Source: Hyaloraphidium curvatum
Lineage: Eukaryota; Monoblepharomycota; Hyaloraphidiomycetes; Hyaloraphidiales; Hyaloraphidiaceae
Direction: 5' to 3'
NCBI GenBank assembly: GCA_025558095.1
Contig: JAIVFI010000020.1
Coordinates: forward strand, 62,001-126,000
Length of the DNA: 64,000 bases
Shown here: one piece after another, positions 18,618-28,703 of the stretch
Numbering within the stretch: the first letter of the stretch is position 1
Layout of the letters: each line of letters starts with the position of its first letter
Translations under genes and position numbers: made by a program
The notes under the pieces: model-generated
Database searches by the model: none
What the model was told of the DNA's origin: nothing
What the model saw: the letters and a program-made list of their open reading frames with translations, nothing else

Positions 18618-21600
18618 ATGCCACCTCCCGCACTGCCCGCGCCGACGGAGCCCGCCGCAGCGATCCCGCGCACGCCGCCCGGCCGCCGCCGCCGCGGGGC
18701 CGCGCGCCCGCTCTTTGCCCGACTCGCCCTGCTGGCCGCCGCCGCCACCGCCGCCCTCGCGGCCCCCGCCGCCGCCCAGCCCGCCTCGTGCGCGGACATG
18801 ACCGCGCCCGCCGCGAGCACCGACGAGAGCCCCGCCGTGCTGGACGCCGGGCCGGCGCTGCTGGCCCCGGCTGGCGGCTTTGTCATCGACCCCGCGACGG
18901 ACGCCCTGGAGCTGCTGGTGCAGTCCGCCCCCGGCATCGGCAACCAGGCCAAGACCGCCTTCACCCGCACCCTGGGCTTGGCGCTCTCGGGCACCGATGT
19001 CGACAAGTGGGACGACGCGCTGGCGCTGCCCGAAGGGTGCCGAAGGCTGTGGGACCGCTTCTCCCTGGGCAGCGTGCCCGAGAACGTCTCCGTCACGACC
19101 GGGGAGTCGCCCACCTCGGCCGCCGCCTCGGGCGCCGCCCAGACGTGCTTCTTCACGCACCGCCTCTCGCTCCCCTGGGAGGACTTTCGTTCCGAGGCGC
19201 TCAACTCGTGCGGCTTCTCCAAGATCGCCAACGCCACCGCCAACGAGTACCGCGGCCGGCTGCACGTGCGCTGGGCCGACTACGCGACCCTGGCCGCCTC
19301 GACGCCCGTGCACAGCCCCTCGAGCATGTGGTACGCCGTCTCGGTGCGCATCGCGGCCGAGGCCACCGTCGAGGCGGCGCCGGTGTCGAACCAGGAGGCG
19401 CCGGTAAAGTCGGCGTTCGCGGTCACCTCCGTGTCGTACCTCACCGAGCCCGGGCACATGCACTTCAAGGTCGCCTACGAGGTGTCCACCGCGTGGCCGT
19501 ACTATCCCTACTTCCCCTCCGAGGACACCGGGGTGTTCGACGACGGCACGCAGCTCACCAGCAGGGGCGGCGGCATAAACGCGTTCCCCTCCCGCACCTG
19601 GCTCAACTCCTACGACGACGGCATGAACGGCACCGCCTCGTGCTCCAAGCCCAGCGACGAATGCACCATGCGCGGCACCCTCGTTTTCGCATGGGACCCC
19701 TCGGCCGAAACCTCCTCCTGCACCGTCGCGGGCACCTACTCCTTCAACCCCTACCTCGGCTGCTCCCCCGCCTCCAACGCGACCAACTACTGCGGCCTCC
19801 CCCTCCGCTCCGCCCTGGGTCTTCCCGACTCGTACACCGCCTTCGACGTCCCCGAGACCATCGTGGACCCGTGCACGGTGTCGACCACCGCCGGCACCCC
19901 CGACGGCGGCTCCGCGCCCCCGCTGGGGTCGGACGTCGGGTTCTCGCTCTCCACGGGGTTCAGGCAGCCCGTGGCGGCGCTGCAGCTCCGCTCGTACCGC
20001 CTCTCCCGCAAGGACCTGCTCCCCGCCGACGGATACTGGGACCTCTGGGACCCGACCGGCGAAGGCGCCGCGACGGCCATGGGCACCGCCGTCTCGCTCG
20101 AGGTGTCCATCGCGCAGACGGACCAGGAGGGCAGGCAGTGGGCGCTCACCAGCGCCTTCCGGCCCAACATGCACGCGACCGCCACCCCCGTCGCCGCATC
20201 GTACTCGGCGCCGTACGTGGTCAGCCTGCCCGACGATCTGGGGAAGGCGGTGGAACTCGAGGTCGCGGCGGAGCTGCGGATGTTCCTCGCGGGGCCGGCG
20301 AGGCGCAGGCTCGGGTACAGGGACGGGAGGCTGCTGAAGAGGCAGGGCGGGGACGGGGACCTGGGAATGGGATCGGGGCCGCTCGATATCGAGGTGCCGT
20401 CCTCGATTCCCTGTAAGTCATTCGCATGCGGGCCGATGCACCTTCATGCATGCATGTCGCTGACCTCGCATTCCCATGCAGACAACGCCACCTTCATGCT
20501 GTCCGCCGTCACATACTCCAAGGCCGCCGACGGCACCGTCACCGCCGGCTTCTCCTACTCCGCCGTCATGAACTGGCCCTACCGCGCGTACCTCCCCGCC
20601 CCGGACGCGGACAAGCTCGCACACGCCGCCGGCTACGCGGGCCTGCAGCTCGCCTCGTTCCCCTCGTCCGCGTGGTCGCACGAGGTCGTCAGGAACGGGA
20701 GCTACACCGAGAACGGGGACGAGTGCACGGCCTACGGGCAGCGCTGCGCGCTGGTCGGCACCCTCTCGTTCTCGTGGAAGCCCACCCCCGGATCCAGCCC
20801 GGCGTCGTGCGGCCTCTCCTCCCCTGACCCGCAGCGCTTCGTGCTCTCCATGGCCTGCATGCAGGCCGGCTTCAACGACGCAGCGGACTGCGACGAGCCG
20901 CTGGCGACCGTGCTATCGCTCCCCGACTTTGGCGCGTGGAGGCTGCTCGGCGACGTGGACTTCTGCAAGTCCGCCGCGTCGGACTTTGCCGCCGCGTGGT
21001 CGGTCCCGTACGATGCCGACCGGGCGACCAGGGCGCTGGGGCAGCCCGTCACGGCGCGGGGCAGCTTCTCGCTGGGGAAGCGGCTCGAGGCGGTGAGGGT
21101 GGGGTACTTCCGCGTGCAGCGGACGGACCTCTCGGGCGGGGACGGCTACTGGTCCCTGTGGGATGCGGGGGCGGTGTCGTCCGCCGGCTCGGCGACGGCG
21201 CTCGGCACCGCCGTCTCGTTCGGCAAGTCGATCGTGCCTTCCGGGGACGGCAAGTCGTGGAGCGTCGAGACCTCCTTCACCCCCAATGTGCGCCTCACCT
21301 CCGCACCGGCGTCGCTTTCCTACGCGGACAGGGCGGGGCAGATGATCGTGCTCCCCTGGGACACGGACAAGACGCTCGCGTTCGTCGCGTCGATCCAGCT
21401 GCGGATGTTTGCGGATGCCACGGCGGCGGGCGGGGCGAGGAGGAGGAGGCTGGCGTACCGAGACGAGGCAGCGGTGCAGCCGCTCGAGGCGGGCGAGGCC
21501 ACGGCGACGGCGTCGGCGGTGTTTATCCGCGTCGCGACGGGTGCCAACGCGGCGTCGGCGGGGCAGGCTACCGCTTCGTCGTCGGGCATCTCGACGGGCG

Positions 21601-21764
21601 CGGCGGCGGGGATCGCGGCGATCGCGGCGCTGGCGGTGGCCGGGGCCGCGGTGGCGGGGGTGTTGGTGTACAGGCGGAGGAGGAAGGCGAGGGTGGTGCG
21701 GACGGTGGAGGTGCAGGTGAACGTGGCCGGCGAGAAGGGGGACGGGAAGAAGGCTTGGATGTAG
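18618..21764 (+). CDS. Large type I membrane protein with internally duplicated ectodomain, family unknown
   Basis: Two exons, 18618-20412 and 20482-21764 (69-nt in-frame intron GTAAGT...CATGCAG), 1025 residues. An N-terminal signal sequence (ARLALLAAAATAALAAPAAAQ) leads into a Cys-containing ectodomain with N-glycosylation sequons. A ~330-residue unit occurs twice (about 255-590 and 600-950). Shared landmarks are a conserved (A/S)VxY start, WPY(Y/R)xY(F/L)P, a CxxxG(T)L(V/S)F(A/S)W core, then DLLPADGYWDLWDP in copy 1 against DLSGGDGYWSLWDAG in copy 2, each followed by A(T)A(M/L)GTAVS. Near the C-terminus a Gly/Ala-rich transmembrane helix (TGAAAGIAAIAALAVAGAAV) precedes a basic RRRRK tail. 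I do not recognise the domain. A cell-surface adhesin or sensor is possible; that is inference. Confidence 0.75.
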   Translation: MPPPALPAPTEPAAAIPRTPPGRRRRGAARPLFARLALLAAAATAALAAPAAAQPASCADMTAPAASTDESPAVLDAGPALLAPAGGFVIDPATDALELLVQSAPGIGNQAKTAFTRTLGLALSGTDVDKWDDALALPEGCRRLWDRFSLGSVPENVSVTTGESPTSAAASGAAQTCFFTHRLSLPWEDFRSEALNSCGFSKIANATANEYRGRLHVRWADYATLAASTPVHSPSSMWYAVSVRIAAEATVEAAPVSNQEAPVKSAFAVTSVSYLTEPGHMHFKVAYEVSTAWPYYPYFPSEDTGVFDDGTQLTSRGGGINAFPSRTWLNSYDDGMNGTASCSKPSDECTMRGTLVFAWDPSAETSSCTVAGTYSFNPYLGCSPASNATNYCGLPLRSALGLPDSYTAFDVPETIVDPCTVSTTAGTPDGGSAPPLGSDVGFSLSTGFRQPVAALQLRSYRLSRKDLLPADGYWDLWDPTGEGAATAMGTAVSLEVSIAQTDQEGRQWALTSAFRPNMHATATPVAASYSAPYVVSLPDDLGKAVELEVAAELRMFLAGPARRRLGYRDGRLLKRQGGDGDLGMGSGPLDIEVPSSIPCKSFACGPMHLHACMSLTSHSHADNATFMLSAVTYSKAADGTVTAGFSYSAVMNWPYRAYLPAPDADKLAHAAGYAGLQLASFPSSAWSHEVVRNGSYTENGDECTAYGQRCALVGTLSFSWKPTPGSSPASCGLSSPDPQRFVLSMACMQAGFNDAADCDEPLATVLSLPDFGAWRLLGDVDFCKSAASDFAAAWSVPYDADRATRALGQPVTARGSFSLGKRLEAVRVGYFRVQRTDLSGGDGYWSLWDAGAVSSAGSATALGTAVSFGKSIVPSGDGKSWSVETSFTPNVRLTSAPASLSYADRAGQMIVLPWDTDKTLAFVASIQLRMFADATAAGGARRRRLAYRDEAAVQPLEAGEATATASAVFIRVATGANAASAGQATASSSGISTGAAAGIAAIAALAVAGAAVAGVLVYRRRRKARVVRTVEVQVNVAGEKGDGKKAWM

Positions 21765-21922
21765 ATGGCGCCGGGTTCGGTGTAGACCCTGCGCTGTCGA
21801 ATTCTGCCGTCGTGCATGCAATCTGAACTTTGTCACTGTCTTTGCTGCTTCGCGCTGGTAGCTGCTCAGTCTCGGTGAATCATTCCGCCGACTCCACCTC
21901 CCAACAACCGAACTCCCTCAAA

Positions 21923-22972
21923 ATGCCCATCGACGAGCGCCCACTCTCTGAGGGCCTCACTATCCTCGACTCGGGAAAGGTCGCGTTCGATGAGCGCTCC
22001 GTCCGCACCGCGGAGCAACTCCTGTTCGACGCCGTCGTCGCGCAGGATTTTGGCCGGCTGCACGTCCTCCTCGGCCTCCCGGTCATCGACGTCAACCCCT
22101 CCCGCGACGGACCGCACGGCAGAGAGACCCCGCTGATCCTCGCCGCGCGCTTGGACCGAGCGGGCTGCGTTCGCCGCCTGCTCCGCGACCCGCGCGTGGA
22201 CCCCGAGCGCAGGCCTGGAGGCGTCACCGCGTTCCAGGCCGCCGTAAGAGCAGGAGCCACGGAAGCCGCGCTCGCGATGCTGAGGGACGGCAGGGCGGAC
22301 CCGAATGCGCGGATGTCGGACGGCTCCACGGCTTTCCTCGAGGCGTGCAAGAGGGAGACCGGTGACGTGGTCGGGCTGCTCCTCGCTTGGCGGCACAGGG
22401 TGGACGTGTTCCAGAGGGACGCCAAGGGGGACACGGGGTACCTGGCGACAAAGAGCCTGTCGGTCCGGAGGGCGATGCAGAAGGTGCTCAGCGCCGAGGA
22501 CCTGGGAAAGATGACGATCCCGGTGCAGCGCGAGCAGGCCCATCCGACGCCACCTGTGACACCACAGACGGTGCATCCGGATGGAGGCCGCTCGCAGCAG
22601 GCAGGAATGCAGCATGGAAACCCTGAGAGGCGCCATTCGGACGGAGGGAGCGGGGCGATCCGTCTTTCGCACCAGCAGGGTAGGCCTGACCGTTCGAGAC
22701 CTTGAGGCGTCAAAACTCACCGAATTCCTCCTCCCGAACCATCTCCGCGGCATACCGCAGGCCCACCAATTCAGAGACGTGTTCAGTCCAGCATCGCTGC
22801 CCCTTCGCACCCGGCACCACAGCCCGAGGCCGCCAATCCACCTTCCCAACCCCGCAGCAAGCCCACGACGGACGCGATCGAAGAGCTCCTGAAGGACACC
22901 ATGTCCGAGGCCGGCTGGACCGCCCCCGGGTCCGGCAGCAGGAGGCACTCGACCAGCTCTACCCGGCCCTGA
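21923..22972 (+). CDS. Ankyrin-repeat protein
   Basis: Two exons, 21923-22679 and 22761-22972 (81-nt intron GTAGGCC...ATACCGCAG), 322 residues. Residues ~30-190 contain ankyrin-type helices: LLFDAVVAQDFGRLHVLLGL, GRETPLILAARLDRAGCVRRL, GVTAFQAAVRAGATEAALAM and GSTAFLEACKRETGDVVGLL, each followed by a D/N-rich turn. The tail is Pro/Gln/His-rich and disordered, and the second exon ends with an amphipathic TDAIEELLKDTMSEAGW stretch. Without the splice the frame stops at 22705. Ankyrin repeats mediate protein binding; no catalytic domain is present. The partner cannot be inferred from the neighbours. Confidence 0.75.
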
Positions 22973-23032
22973 TAGATACAACATGCTGTGCATAGCGACC
23001 GTGAATCGAGAAACCTTCTCGTGCCTCGTCGA

Positions 23033-23929
23033 TCAGTGCTCCCTGTTGTACCGCATCACAAAGTCCTTGTTGAGCGATTTGCTCTTGAAGGTGTTGGTCC
23101 GGATCTGGACCTTGCCGTCGTCCGAGACGCTCCAGATGGCGGTCGCCTCCCAGCCGCCCTATTCCCGAGAAGCAGAGTCTAGGAACAAGAACTACAGAGA
23201 CACGAAACCCCCTACCTTTTCCGAGCGCGACTTGATGAAAAGCGTCTTGCCATCCTCCGAGATGGAGGGCGTGGAAAGGACCTGAGGTTGATACCCCGAT
23301 CAGTGGGCAGTTGCGAGCGCTGCCGGTCCGGGAAACCTACGACGCCAAACAAGGGGTCCTCGAGAGAAACCTCCTTGCCGTCGAGCAAGATGTCCCTCGT
23401 TTGGGTGGTCGGACCGACGCCTGGGTGAACCGAAAGTCTGAACCTCCCGTTTCCGCCCGAAAAATCGACCGCATCCCACCGCTGGTGGTGTTGTGCATGA
23501 CCCACACCGTCTTGCCGTCCTTTTCCGAGGATTTGGCGGTGATTCCGACCCGCGGCGTGGAGTTGACGATGAGCTTGCGGACCACCCTTCGGGGCGGCGG
23601 GAAAGAGGCCGTCAGGAACAGAGCCCGAAACCAATCCTGCTCGTGGCGTCCCCAAAAGCCGGAATTCCACGGTTCTCAGCTTCTCGACCTCCCCGAACAA
23701 GCCTTCCGTCGTGTGTGTCCCCCGGTGGTAGGACGAGTCCTTCCGCGTCCACGCTTCCGAGCGCAGGAGCCTCCGCAACGAGCCATCGCGTCCCATACCA
23801 CCAGAAGAAGAACACTCACCAGCCGACACCCTGTGCCGAAAGCACGTCCTCGAACTTGTCCGAGTTCTTGTGGTCGAGGATCCACGACCCCTCCAGGGCG
23901 ACGAGAATCGCGGGCTTGTCGGCCGCCAT
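23033..23929 (-). CDS. Fatty-acid-binding-protein-like (calycin) protein
   Basis: Five exons: 23929-23820, 23586-23480, 23420-23341, 23281-23216, 23158-23033; introns 233, 59, 59 and 57 nt; 162 residues. The spliced product starts MAADKPAILVALEGSWILDH, then SDKFEDVLSAQGVGWVVRKL and STPRVGITAKSSEKDGKTVW, the helix-turn-helix lid and first strands of FABP/CRABP proteins (compare the FxxxxxxxGVGWxxRK signature). Later strands include GPTTQTRDILLDGKEVSL and DDGKVQIRTNTFKSKSL, ending NREH. It is slightly longer than the usual 130-140. Likely a cytosolic carrier of fatty acids or another hydrophobic ligand. Intron 1 is much longer than its neighbours. No signal peptide. Confidence 0.78.
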
Positions 23930-24111
23930 TGGGAGCGAAAGGGCACAAGATGCGGCGACGAGCTACTAGGGAGCGCTGCCGCGTTCTTGCGCAAGAGATC
24001 GGCAGCAACGAAAGGAGGTGGGGGACCTCGCGCGATCGGGCGGGAAAACACGAAGACGCGCCTTCCGACGAGCTGTCACTCGCTCGCTGTCATTCGTCGC
24101 TCGTCAGACCT

Positions 24112-25420
24112 ATGTCGTCCCTCGGTCGCGCCATCCCGGTGACGCTCCTTGCGGCGGCGGCGGGCACGTTCGTGGCGTGGAAGCTCTACGGCCTCCTGAA
24201 GCCCGTCGCCCTGCCCCCGTCGCGAGCCGTGTGTCTCGTGACAGGATGTGATACCGGCATAGGGCATGCGACAGCCGTTCTCCTCTCGGAGCTCAAGGAC
24301 TCTGCCGGGGAGGCCCAATTCAAAGTGCTTGCGGGGTGCCTGACGGAAGTTGGTGTCGCGGAGCTCAAGTCTTTGGGACGGCCGAATCTGGTGCCGTTCT
24401 CTCTGGACGTTGCCAATGAGGAGAGCGTCAAGAGCATGGCGGCGCTCGCGGAACGGGAGTGCGACGGGGAGGGCCTCTTTGCCCTCTATAATGTGGCCGG
24501 GATCAACGCCGGAAACTTTGCCGATTTGACTACGATGGACGAGTGGAAGAAGGTGTTCGACGTCAACCTCTTTGGCAGTGGGTTGCGCCGGATAGCGTTG
24601 CGGGGAATGTCGTCTCACCTCTCTCGCTCTTCCACGGACGCGATTTCAACAGTGGTCCGCTGTACCATGGCGGTGTACCACCTCCTCCACCAATCCGCGT
24701 TTCACGCGCGGCTCGCCAACGCCCGCGGCCGCCCGACTTTGCGCCCCAAAGTCATCTCCATCTCCTCCATCGCCGCCGAAATCCCGCTCACCTCGGCGGC
24801 AGCGTACACGGCCTCGAAACACGCCGCAAAGGGCTTCATGAATGTGCTAAGGATCGAGGCAAAGCCTTTTGGAATCGACGTGGTGGACGTTCGACCGTTC
24901 TGTAAGCCAGACGTACCTCTTGAAGCTCAAGTCGCTAACATTTTGTTCAGGGGTTGCTACAAACATCGTTCCCGACCAAAAGGCGGTCTCCGAAACCGTC
25001 AAGGCCAGGCTTCTAGGGAACTTCGGAGATCCTAGCCCAGACGGAGAGCAGCGGGATCCTTTCGGCAAGGAAAACCCGCTGAACCGCTACGTGGGGGGCG
25101 TCGAAGGCATCGTCAAACGCGGCATTGAGTCCACGCGCATGCTTCCCGACCGCAAGGACATGATGCAGCCGCGCTACATTGCCGAGCAAATGGCGGCGCA
25201 GATGCTCGCGGAAAGGCCGAGGATGACCTTGATGCTCTATGGTAGGACAAGCGAGCTCTTGAGCTACGAAGCAATGCGGCACTTCCCGACCACGCTGATG
25301 AATCTGATGGCGAATGGCAACGCCGCCAACATGGCCGCACACGTTCGACCCGTGCCGCAGGCGAACGTTCAGATGGTGGATATGAGATCGGCTGGACAGG
25401 AGGCTCCGATGGGAGCATAG
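24112..25420 (+). CDS. Membrane-anchored SDR, retinol-dehydrogenase/17-beta-HSD-like
   Basis: Three exons, 24112-24577, 24653-24901 and 24951-25420 (introns 75 and 49 nt), 394 residues. An N-terminal hydrophobic helix (AIPVTLLAAAAGTFVAWKLY) precedes the SDR domain: VCLVTGCDTGIGHATAVLL (cofactor loop), NVAGINAG, VNLFGMVRCTMAV across splice 1, VISISSIAAEIP (catalytic Ser) and YTASKHAAKGF (YxxxK). VRPFWVATNIVPDQ spans splice 2. The TGCDTGIG form and the anchor are typical of microsomal RDH / 17-beta-HSD / BDH1-like enzymes acting on retinoid, steroid or acyl substrates; the fungal substrate is unknown. The ~100-residue C-terminal extension (KDMMQPRYIAEQMAAQM...) matches the helical cap region seen in this subgroup. 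Confidence 0.86.
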
Positions 25421-25476
25421 CTTTATCCTTCTGCTATTTGCTACACAGATAGAGACGACCGATACGCTGCACAACA

Positions 25477-26348
25477 CTAACCCCACGTCCCGCTCATCGA
25501 GCTCCAACCTCCGCCGTCCTTGATCTTGATCGCGATCGAGCCCGGCGTCAGGTCGAGGTCCACCTGTTTGCCCGAGGCGAATGCGGCCGTGACCTGATCC
25601 TTCATCTGGGCGAACGGGATAGCGTCCAAGACTTTCTGCACTTCAGGCGTCATAGCCGTTGCGTCCGTGATCGTGGCCGAGAAGCCGCCCTGCGCAGCAC
25701 CGGCAGGGATCGTGACCACGTTGGCAGGCCGCGAGCCTTTAGGTCCGACGCCACCGGCAAAGACTTGGGTGCACATGGTCCTGATGCTGGCGTGCGGGCC
25801 CGTTGCGATCCCGACGACCTTGAAATCAGGCTTGAAAAGGTTCTACGGCAAGAGCGCGCCTCAGAGTCTGGTTGGGCAATCGAACCGAGTTAACCTACGG
25901 TCCTGTGGCCCCGGCTGGGCACGCCGTCGTCGACGCAGAGCTGCATCACGATATCTTCGGCTTCCGTCGTGCCGTAGGCTATGTTCTCTCCCATCGTGAC
26001 GAGCCAATCGCAGTGCCGCTCGATGCGCGTCTGTGGGCTCGATCCGTCGGATCCGGTGTGTCCAGTGATGCCCTTCGGCCCAGTGTCGGCGCAATGATCG
26101 GCCGCCGCGAGACACAGCTCCGGGGACAACGAGAGGGCCCCGACAGGGGCCTGCTTTCTCAGGACTTCGATGCACTCTTGCACCGCGGCCGACCCCTCCT
26201 GCGTCACGAGTCCCGGCGCGCCGGGCGTGAGCGGCTGGAGAATGTTCCCCTGAAACCGCGCGAGCTGTGACTCCAAGTACGGAATGAACTGCGCGGGATT
26301 CGTGCGGAGTCGGTTCGTCGCGTCGAGGATCTGTTCGGGCGTCGCCAT
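25477..26348 (-). CDS. CAP-superfamily (SCP/PR-1) protein without signal peptide
   Basis: Two exons, 26348-25899 and 25842-25477 (56-nt intron GTAGGTTAA...GCCGTAG), 271 residues. The CAP domain covers about residues 8-180: ATNRLRTNPAQFIPYLESQL, LCLAAADHCADTGPKGITGH with the typical alanine-rich helix and GH(T) motif, TMGENIAYG, and GHRTNLF joined across the splice to KVVGIATGPHAS and MCTQVFAGG. The C-terminal ~80 residues are an extra domain ending SSMSGTWG. Most CAP proteins are secreted, but this one begins MATPEQILDATN with no hydrophobic leader, suggesting an intracellular or unconventionally secreted member. Family roles include sterol or lipid binding; none can be assigned here. Confidence 0.82.
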
Positions 26349-26559
26349 CGCGGTTGTCCTGGTCGGCTAGCGGAAAAGAGACACGCGACACGCGCGATTG
26401 TAAGGGCCGGAGACCTGAGCGTGAGCGATTCGCGGTGGTCTAGGGGCCTGGGTGACAGAGGTGACGAGGGGCGGGCGGAAGACCCTGAATGGACCACTCC
26501 CCGACGACAAAAGACGTGTGCAACTTCTCTCTAATGAAATTTCGACATCCTTCATAGTG

Positions 26560-27768
26560 TTAGGTAACGCCAAGGCACAGTGCCAAGTCGCCGACTCCCC
26601 TGGTGGTGAATCCGAGCCCAGAGCCCGACGATTCCACGATCCGGATCTCCTCGAGCTGATTCCAGAGCTGCGAATCCCCTTCTGCCGCCGCAGTCCTCAT
26701 GGTGTGTTCCCTGAACTCCCAAAATGAATCGAACAGGGCAGCAAGCTCGCCCTTCGCGAAGCCGGAGTACAGCCCAGTAATCACCAAGTGCCTCAAGGCT
26801 CCAGCAATACGTTTACGTCCAAGTGAGAGAAAAAGCTCGCGGAGCGATCTCCATGGTTCGATCATGTGGCAGCGGAGAGATTCAAGCCTTTCCAGCGCGA
26901 CAAGTGCGGCCAAAATGACCTCACTTTCGAGTCCGTCGCCAGCAAAGCCCACATGTGGGCCAAGAACGAGACGCCGGAGATTGGGCGCAATCTCGTGCAG
27001 AGCGGCCGCATCAATAATCCAAGACATGTTGAGAGCGGTATCCAGCTCCAGGTCCCGAAGTCTGCAGAAGGGAACGCACGACCCGCGATCAAGCATTGAA
27101 GGCAGAATCCTGTCCCCAGACTCGATCCGAATGCTCAAGCGTTCGAGAGCTTCGCAGCTCCGAGAGATGTTGGAGACGGCCGTGCGCCATTCGTGTCCCC
27201 CGGCGAGGCGGGTTTCGGTCCGAAGAAGGTGCAGCTCAAGCTCCTTCAAGGAAGGCCACGGTCGTTCCATGAGCTCGACTATTAATCCAACGAGCTGGGG
27301 AAGAATGGAACCGCTCCAAGTGAGGCTCAGCCGCGTGAGCCCCTCGCGATGTGCCTCAGACATCGCGCCAAGAACGGGCGACACCGAGTCGATCCCTGGA
27401 TGTCGGTTCGCGCCCACGTCCAGCTCAAAGTCCCTGATTCCACGCCCATCCTGTGCAGGATTTGACGCCGCAATCCTCGTGACCAGCTGGAGAAGGGCTG
27501 AATCGGGGATTCCGCTCAGCGCCCTTGTCGCGCTCGCGCGTCGTGATTCCGGGACGACAAAGACGCGTCGCCAAAGAGCAGGATCGTAGGCCACGTCGCT
27601 GAACAATGTGCAGGCTCGTCGTAGTCGCAAAAGCTCCTCTGGCCGTTCGAGATGTGCCAGGATTTGGACGAGAAGCTGCGGCGGCACGTTGAGCTCTTCG
27701 ATCCCGTCGTTCGAGTCGCAGGCGGCACCAACTTCAACGGGCAAGTCAAGAAGGCATCTGGATGTCAT
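26560..27768 (-). CDS. F-box protein with leucine-rich C-terminal region
   Basis: Intronless, 402 residues. The ATG at 27768 is used because the upstream codon is TTG. The F-box lies at residues ~28-75 (LNVPPQLLVQILAHLERPEE, then ACTLFSDVAYDPALWRRVFV), matching the F-box consensus including the LW-x3-R-F end. The rest has irregular leucine-rich segments (LTRLSLTWSGSILPQLVGLI, LKELELHLL, ALERLSIRI, CRLRDLELDT, LRRLVLGP, LRHLVITGLY) as in LRR-type F-box proteins. By family it should recruit substrates to an SCF (Skp1-Cullin-F-box) ubiquitin ligase. It is transcribed divergently from another F-box-like gene with only 111 nt between start codons. Confidence 0.8.
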   Translation of the reverse strand: MTSRCLLDLPVEVGAACDSNDGIEELNVPPQLLVQILAHLERPEELLRLRRACTLFSDVAYDPALWRRVFVVPESRRASATRALSGIPDSALLQLVTRIAASNPAQDGRGIRDFELDVGANRHPGIDSVSPVLGAMSEAHREGLTRLSLTWSGSILPQLVGLIVELMERPWPSLKELELHLLRTETRLAGGHEWRTAVSNISRSCEALERLSIRIESGDRILPSMLDRGSCVPFCRLRDLELDTALNMSWIIDAAALHEIAPNLRRLVLGPHVGFAGDGLESEVILAALVALERLESLRCHMIEPWRSLRELFLSLGRKRIAGALRHLVITGLYSGFAKGELAALFDSFWEFREHTMRTAAAEGDSQLWNQLEEIRIVESSGSGLGFTTRGVGDLALCLGVT

Positions 27769-27879
27769 TGCCGGCGAGATAAGGCTCGCCAAGGGCGCAA
27801 CGTCTGCAACGTGAGCGCCTTCGGCGGTGCCGTCTCAAAAGCGGCAGCTAGACCCCACCCCGATCCCACGCAGGACTCC
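27769..27879. promoter_or_regulatory. 111-nt bidirectional promoter region between two F-box genes
   Basis: The start codons of two divergent F-box-type genes are 111 nt apart, so both core promoters must share or overlap this stretch or extend into the coding regions. No canonical TATA is obvious. Confidence 0.5.
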
Positions 27880-28587
27880 ATGGCCGCCGAGGATGGAGCA
27901 CGCCAATCTGATGACGGCTCGGACGTGGAGGAGCCTGTCTTTCCCCCAGAGATCCTGTCCGCTGTCATGGACAAGCTCGGCGCTCTGAGCTTGAAACGAA
28001 CCCTCCTCAACATGCTCCTCTTGAATCATAGTTGCCTCGAACTGGGAACACATTCGCTCTTGCGGTGTGTCGACGTGACGGAAACCAACTTTGGGGCAGT
28101 ACGACGCTGCTTTGGAAACGACCCAGACAGGGCTCGGCTCGTGCACGAGCTCCGAGTGGAATCAATGCCTTTGCATGGCAAAGGCCTCGAACGCCTACTC
28201 GAAGTCTTCACCGCCGCGGAGCGGATCACGATCGCTTTTAGGACCAATGAACGCCTGGACGCCATGACTTCGGTGTGCATTTTCGCTGCGGCCCGGTATC
28301 GCACCGTGCTGCTCATCAATGCAGCGCTCATGATTCCCACGACCTTCATCGCCTACGCTTCCAGGCGGACCGAGCTGCTCTGTCTCCAAAGCCCGACCAC
28401 CCTGCCCGTCGAATTCAAGCCGGAGCACGCTCAGTACATTCTGCGGACCATGCGTGATGCCGTGCCGAGATCGCAACACGTCCCGTTGGAGATCAGGGTG
28501 TCGGAGCTGAACGGAAGCAGCACCTGGTCGCTCGAGCAGTTGAAAAAGTTCTGGAGTGCGGTCCCGAACGCAAAACTCATGGACTAA
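27880..28587 (+). CDS. F-box-like protein
   Basis: Intronless, 235 residues from the ATG at 27880. An acidic start (SDDGSDVEEP) leads to an F-box-like helix bundle, VFPPEILSAVMDKLGALSLK then LLNMLLLNHSCLELGTHSLL, followed by LRCVDVTE. The remainder resembles fungal F-box/BTB-associated LRR remnants (ARLVHELRVESMPLHGKGLE, VLLINAALMIP). There is no other domain. It is divergent from the larger F-box gene at 26560-27768 and may be a paralogue, although similarity is low. Skp1 binding is expected from the motif only. Confidence 0.62.
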   Translation: MAAEDGARQSDDGSDVEEPVFPPEILSAVMDKLGALSLKRTLLNMLLLNHSCLELGTHSLLRCVDVTETNFGAVRRCFGNDPDRARLVHELRVESMPLHGKGLERLLEVFTAAERITIAFRTNERLDAMTSVCIFAAARYRTVLLINAALMIPTTFIAYASRRTELLCLQSPTTLPVEFKPEHAQYILRTMRDAVPRSQHVPLEIRVSELNGSSTWSLEQLKKFWSAVPNAKLMD

Positions 28588-28703
28588 AGCTTAGCGGAAC
28601 TGAACGCGATAAACACGTGCATTTGTCATCGATGTCATTGTCATGCAGCGAGCGTGTCCGGTAGCTTCTAGCGCAGTCAATCCCCAGCATTCGCGGTCCA
28701 CCA

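Noticed and set aside
17973-20174. 733-codon minus-strand ORF
   Set aside because: Antisense to the large membrane-protein gene; Gly/Arg-rich composition, no domain, no signal peptide.
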